64,000 bases of DNA, taken from positions 62,001-126,000 of the forward strand of contig CAZAUJ010000006.1 of the NCBI GenBank assembly GCA_964488355.1, given 5' to 3'. Below the pieces are notes generated by a model. The model saw nothing but the letters and a program-made list of their open reading frames with translations. It did not search any database and was not told the origin of the DNA. Shown here one piece after another: positions 61,337 to 64,000 of the stretch; positions within the stretch are counted from its first letter, which is position 1; each line of letters opens with the position of its first letter. This DNA comes from Thermoanaerobaculum sp964488355 (GTDB lineage Bacteria; Acidobacteriota; Thermoanaerobaculia; Thermoanaerobaculales; Thermoanaerobaculaceae). Both the position numbers and the translations under genes were made by a program.

Positions 61337-63109
61337 TTAATGCGGAGGTGGCTGAGGCGCCAGCGCCTGCAAAATGGCGAAGAACACCTCCGTGTTGTCG
61401 TGGGTGCCCCCCAGGCGCTCGGCTCCCGGCCCTAAGGCCGACAGAGGCACGTCCACCCCCGTGTGCACCCCGCGATCGGGCGCATAGCCTTTTTCCGGCA
61501 CTGACGCCTCGCTCACACCCGTGTACAGCACGCCGGTGCGGCCGTCCTTGGCTGGGTTGGCATGCACCTGGCGATCCTCCCCAGGGAGGGCTGGCGCGAC
61601 GGGCTTGGGTTGAGAGCGGAAGTCGTCAAAGTGGTCCGGGGCAGCACCAAAGTGAACGATGAGCTTTTTTTCCGGGTCTGGGTTGTCGGGGTAGCCATCA
61701 GCATTGTTGTCGCGTGCTTCCGGGAATCCGAGGCGGTCGTAGGTAGCCACCTGGTCCCGGTGGCCGCGCTTGGCCGCATCCAGCACCCCGGGGAGCACTA
61801 CCCCGCCGGTTTCATGGTCGGCGGTGACGATGATGAGGGTATCGTTGGTTGGGTCCTCATCGCTGTTGGTGCGCTGGGCAAAGCGTACGGCCACCTCCAC
61901 GGCCTGATCCAGGTTGTAAAGATCCCAAAGCATGCGCTCCGCGTCGAGCATGTGGGCTTGCTTGTCCACCAGCGCGCCTTCTACCAGCAGGAAGAAGCCC
62001 GCGGGGTTTTGCTGCAGCGCCTGCAGGGCCGCTTCGGTCATGGCCGCCAGGCTGGGCTGGTCGGGGAAGGCGGCAACGACCTCCCCATCGCCACGCCGTT
62101 GGATATCGAAGGGGGAGTTCATGTGCCGGCTGGCGAACAGCCCCAGGAGCTTGGCCGGCTGCTGCTTGGCCTTGGCACCCAGTTCGGTGGCGGTGAAGGC
62201 TTGGGAGAAGCCCGCGGCGCCAAAAAAGGGCAAAAGGTCCAGCGGCTTGGTGAAGGAGGCCAAGCCCCCCCCGAGTAGCACGCGCAGACCACAGGTGTCT
62301 GCTCGCTGCAAAAACTGACGGGCGATGGTGGCCGCATCCCCCCGGTCGGCTACCTGCGCGAGAAAGGCCGCGGGGGTGGCGTCGGTGAGGTCGGCATCGC
62401 TCACCAAGCCAGAAACCATGCCGCGGGTTCGGTAGAGGAGGCAGGGGAGGGGCTCCACTTTCGGGTTGTCGCCGTCTTCGGGTGTGGGGTCGGGAAAAAG
62501 GCCCAGCATGCCGTTGGCGGTTTTAGTGCCGGTGGCAAAGGCGTGAGCTCCCGCGGCCGAGTCGGTGACGAAGCCGGAAAGGGAGGAAGTCATGACAAAA
62601 CCGCCTACGGGCAGGCGGTCCATGGCCAGTAGCCCCCGGCTTTTGCCACCGGTAAAGCCATAGAGAAAGGCCCTGGCAGCGGTGCGTTGCGCAAGACCCA
62701 TGCCGTCGCCCACAAAGAGAAACACGTGCCGTACGCGGCCACCGGGAGCTGGCCAAGAAACCACCGAGAAGCGTCGTTCGGCCTCTGCCAGGACCCTTTC
62801 GGCTTGCTTACCCTTAGCCGGCTTGATCAGGCGCACGGTGAACACGTGCTCCCCAGCGTGTTCGACGGATATCCCTTCGGCCACCAGGCGATCGCCTTGC
62901 CGCTGAGCTTGCAGGGGCTTGCCGTCCAAAAGTGCCTGCCACTGGGTGTCCGGCTCGTTCGGAACCACCGCGTGCAAATCCACCCTTTGGCCCGCGGCTA
63001 AGGTGGTCTCCAGGGGCGGGCTGAGGATTTGGATAGGCGCATCGGCAGCGGAAGCGCTGCCTACCGTCGCCAACCAAAGCAAGCTGGCGGCCAGGTTCAA
63101 GGGCTTCAC
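61337..63109 (-). CDS. secreted alkaline phosphatase
   Basis: 590 residues from GTG 63109, which has GGAGGT upstream and opens a signal peptide (KPLNLAASLLWLATVGSASA). Residues ~25-115 are an Ig-like N-terminal domain. The catalytic domain starts RHVFLFVGDGMGLAQ, with nucleophile region VTDSAAGAHAFATG and metal ligands in VDKQAHMLD and TADHETGG. It releases phosphate from organic phosphates in the periplasm or outside the cell. A second in-frame ATG at 63127 is less likely because of the ribosome site. No Pho regulon box was found upstream. Confidence 0.9.
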   Translation of the reverse strand: MKPLNLAASLLWLATVGSASAADAPIQILSPPLETTLAAGQRVDLHAVVPNEPDTQWQALLDGKPLQAQRQGDRLVAEGISVEHAGEHVFTVRLIKPAKGKQAERVLAEAERRFSVVSWPAPGGRVRHVFLFVGDGMGLAQRTAARAFLYGFTGGKSRGLLAMDRLPVGGFVMTSSLSGFVTDSAAGAHAFATGTKTANGMLGLFPDPTPEDGDNPKVEPLPCLLYRTRGMVSGLVSDADLTDATPAAFLAQVADRGDAATIARQFLQRADTCGLRVLLGGGLASFTKPLDLLPFFGAAGFSQAFTATELGAKAKQQPAKLLGLFASRHMNSPFDIQRRGDGEVVAAFPDQPSLAAMTEAALQALQQNPAGFFLLVEGALVDKQAHMLDAERMLWDLYNLDQAVEVAVRFAQRTNSDEDPTNDTLIIVTADHETGGVVLPGVLDAAKRGHRDQVATYDRLGFPEARDNNADGYPDNPDPEKKLIVHFGAAPDHFDDFRSQPKPVAPALPGEDRQVHANPAKDGRTGVLYTGVSEASVPEKGYAPDRGVHTGVDVPLSALGPGAERLGGTHDNTEVFFAILQALAPQPPPH

Positions 63110-63197
63110 GGTCACCTCCATCACCATGTTAACGCCTGTGGCGCGTGGCGGGCGAACAAGGAGCGAGCTGGGCTACCATAGGCGGTGAGGAGGACGC

Positions 63198-64000
63198 ATG
63201 GCTTTACCCCAACACGACGTCAGTGACTTGAGTTTGGCCACGCAGGGCTTGGCGCGCATTGCCTGGGCTGGGCGAGAAATGCCGGTGCTGGCGGAAATCC
63301 GCAAGCGCTTTGCTCAAGAAAAGCCGCTGTCAGGGCAGAGGCTTTCGGCTTGCCTCCACGTGACCACCGAGACTGCCCACTTGGTGCTGACTCTGGTGGC
63401 GGGAGGGGCGGAGGTGCGGCTGTGCGCCTCCAATCCCCTTTCAACCCAGGATGATGTGGCCGCCGCGTTGGTGGCGGAACACGGCGTGGGGGTCTTTGCC
63501 CGGCGGGGGGAAGACAACACCACCTACTACCGCCACATCCGGGCGTGCCTGGAGTTCAAGCCCACCCTGACGATGGACGACGGCGCCGATTTGGTGAGCT
63601 CTTTGCTGCTTTTGGGTCGCGGTGAGCTGGCCAAGGCCCACCCGGAAGTGCGTCACTTGGGTGAGACCTTAGGTGCGGAGGGGTGCCAGCACCTGGTGGC
63701 CGGCGTGCTGGGTTCCACGGAAGAGACCACCACCGGGGTCATCCGCCTGCGAGCCATGGAGCGGGATGGGGCCCTGCGCTTCCCGGTGATCGCGGTGAAT
63801 GACTCGGACACCAAGCACTTGTTTGACAACCGTTACGGTACCGGGCAATCCACCATTGACGGCATCCTGCGAGCCACCAACCTCTTGCTCGCAGGCAGGG
63901 TGGTGGTGGTGGCCGGCTACGGTTGGTGTGGGCGAGGCGTGGCTTTGCGAGCCAACGGACTGGGGGCGCGGGTGGTGGTCACGGAGGTGGACCCGGTACG
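63198..64000 (+). CDS. ahcY: adenosylhomocysteinase, 5' part
   Basis: The first ~267 residues are present; the gene leaves the window on the right. It hydrolyses S-adenosylhomocysteine to adenosine and homocysteine, part of the methyl cycle. LSACLHVTTETAHLVLTL, CASNPLSTQDDVAAAL, DDGADLVSSLLLLG and NDSDTKHLFDNRYGTGQS are intact, followed by the NAD-binding VVVAGYGWCGRGVA. GAGGAGG precedes the ATG. It is divergent from the alkaline phosphatase gene. No SAH riboswitch was recognised in the short leader. Confidence 0.95.
   Translation, partial: MALPQHDVSDLSLATQGLARIAWAGREMPVLAEIRKRFAQEKPLSGQRLSACLHVTTETAHLVLTLVAGGAEVRLCASNPLSTQDDVAAALVAEHGVGVFARRGEDNTTYYRHIRACLEFKPTLTMDDGADLVSSLLLLGRGELAKAHPEVRHLGETLGAEGCQHLVAGVLGSTEETTTGVIRLRAMERDGALRFPVIAVNDSDTKHLFDNRYGTGQSTIDGILRATNLLLAGRVVVVAGYGWCGRGVALRANGLGARVVVTEVDPV

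Noticed and set aside
63128..63197. SAH riboswitch before ahcY
   Set aside because: The leader is too short and no matching conserved core was found.

Overview
The window comes from a GC-rich Gram-negative bacterium that looks thermophilic. The best guess is an Acidobacteriota lineage such as Thermoanaerobaculia/Holophagae. This is inferred from the gene mix, not from a marker gene. The clues are a two-domain protein disulfide oxidoreductase typical of thermophiles, a CadC-type winged-helix/TolB propeller regulator, a Reg_prop/Y_Y_Y sensor ending in GGDEF, an MglA-like GTPase followed by a MerR regulator, outer-membrane DUF5916 and lipid A-type genes, and HrcA/CIRCE control of groESL. Genes are tightly packed, often with 4-base ATGA/GTGA overlaps. 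No insertion sequence, prophage, CRISPR array or rRNA was seen. There is one tRNA (Pro, anticodon GGG).

Layout. 0-2.9 kb (minus strand): a redox/signalling operon with DUF1858 protein, disulfide oxidoreductase, TPR/transglutaminase-like lipoprotein and SpoIIE phosphatase, driven by a near-consensus promoter. 3-7.6 kb: central carbon genes, namely enoyl-CoA hydratase, an isopropylmalate/homocitrate/Re-citrate synthase-like enzyme, sucC, sucD and ndk. 7.9-13.8 kb: a secreted protein, PspC, a diguanylate cyclase sensor and an SDR. 13.9-24.5 kb: a complete H2-oxidation locus with small, large and cytochrome b subunits, endopeptidase, hypA-B-F-C-D-E and a nickel permease-like protein. The small subunit carries the six-cysteine proximal-cluster pattern of O2-tolerant group 1d enzymes. 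24.5-38.9 kb: mixed housekeeping and envelope genes (GT2 with LAB_N, C26 amidase, der, MglA-like GTPase, merR, tRNA-Pro, glpX, pepD-like dipeptidase, dienoyl-CoA reductase-like SDR, MFS, NDUFA9-like SDR, LpxH-like phosphatase, response regulator). 38.9-42.9 kb (minus): a divergent ATP-type PEPCK and the winged-helix/TolB regulator. 43.1-51.2 kb: a cell-surface region with a large fibre-like protein, a beta-helix protein, a sugar transferase and two glycosyltransferases. 51.2-55.4 kb: groES-groEL, an EF-P with an altered tip loop, and a HerA-like ATPase. 55.4-64 kb: DUF5916 protein, Memo-AMMECR1 fusion, sodium:solute symporter, a frameshifted DUF5362-like membrane gene, alkaline phosphatase and the start of ahcY.

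How it fits together. The hydrogenase would pass H2 electrons through its cytochrome b to quinone. SucCD, the synthase-like enzyme, PEPCK and class II FBPase point to a TCA cycle plus gluconeogenesis. The 43-51 kb block probably makes or decorates surface polysaccharide and fibres. Its divergent promoter region contains phased TCAAG repeats next to the winged-helix regulator. The points most worth following up are the EF-P tip-loop change, the phased operator, the six-cysteine hydrogenase without its usual accessory chaperones, the Memo-AMMECR1 fusion and the frameshifted small membrane gene.
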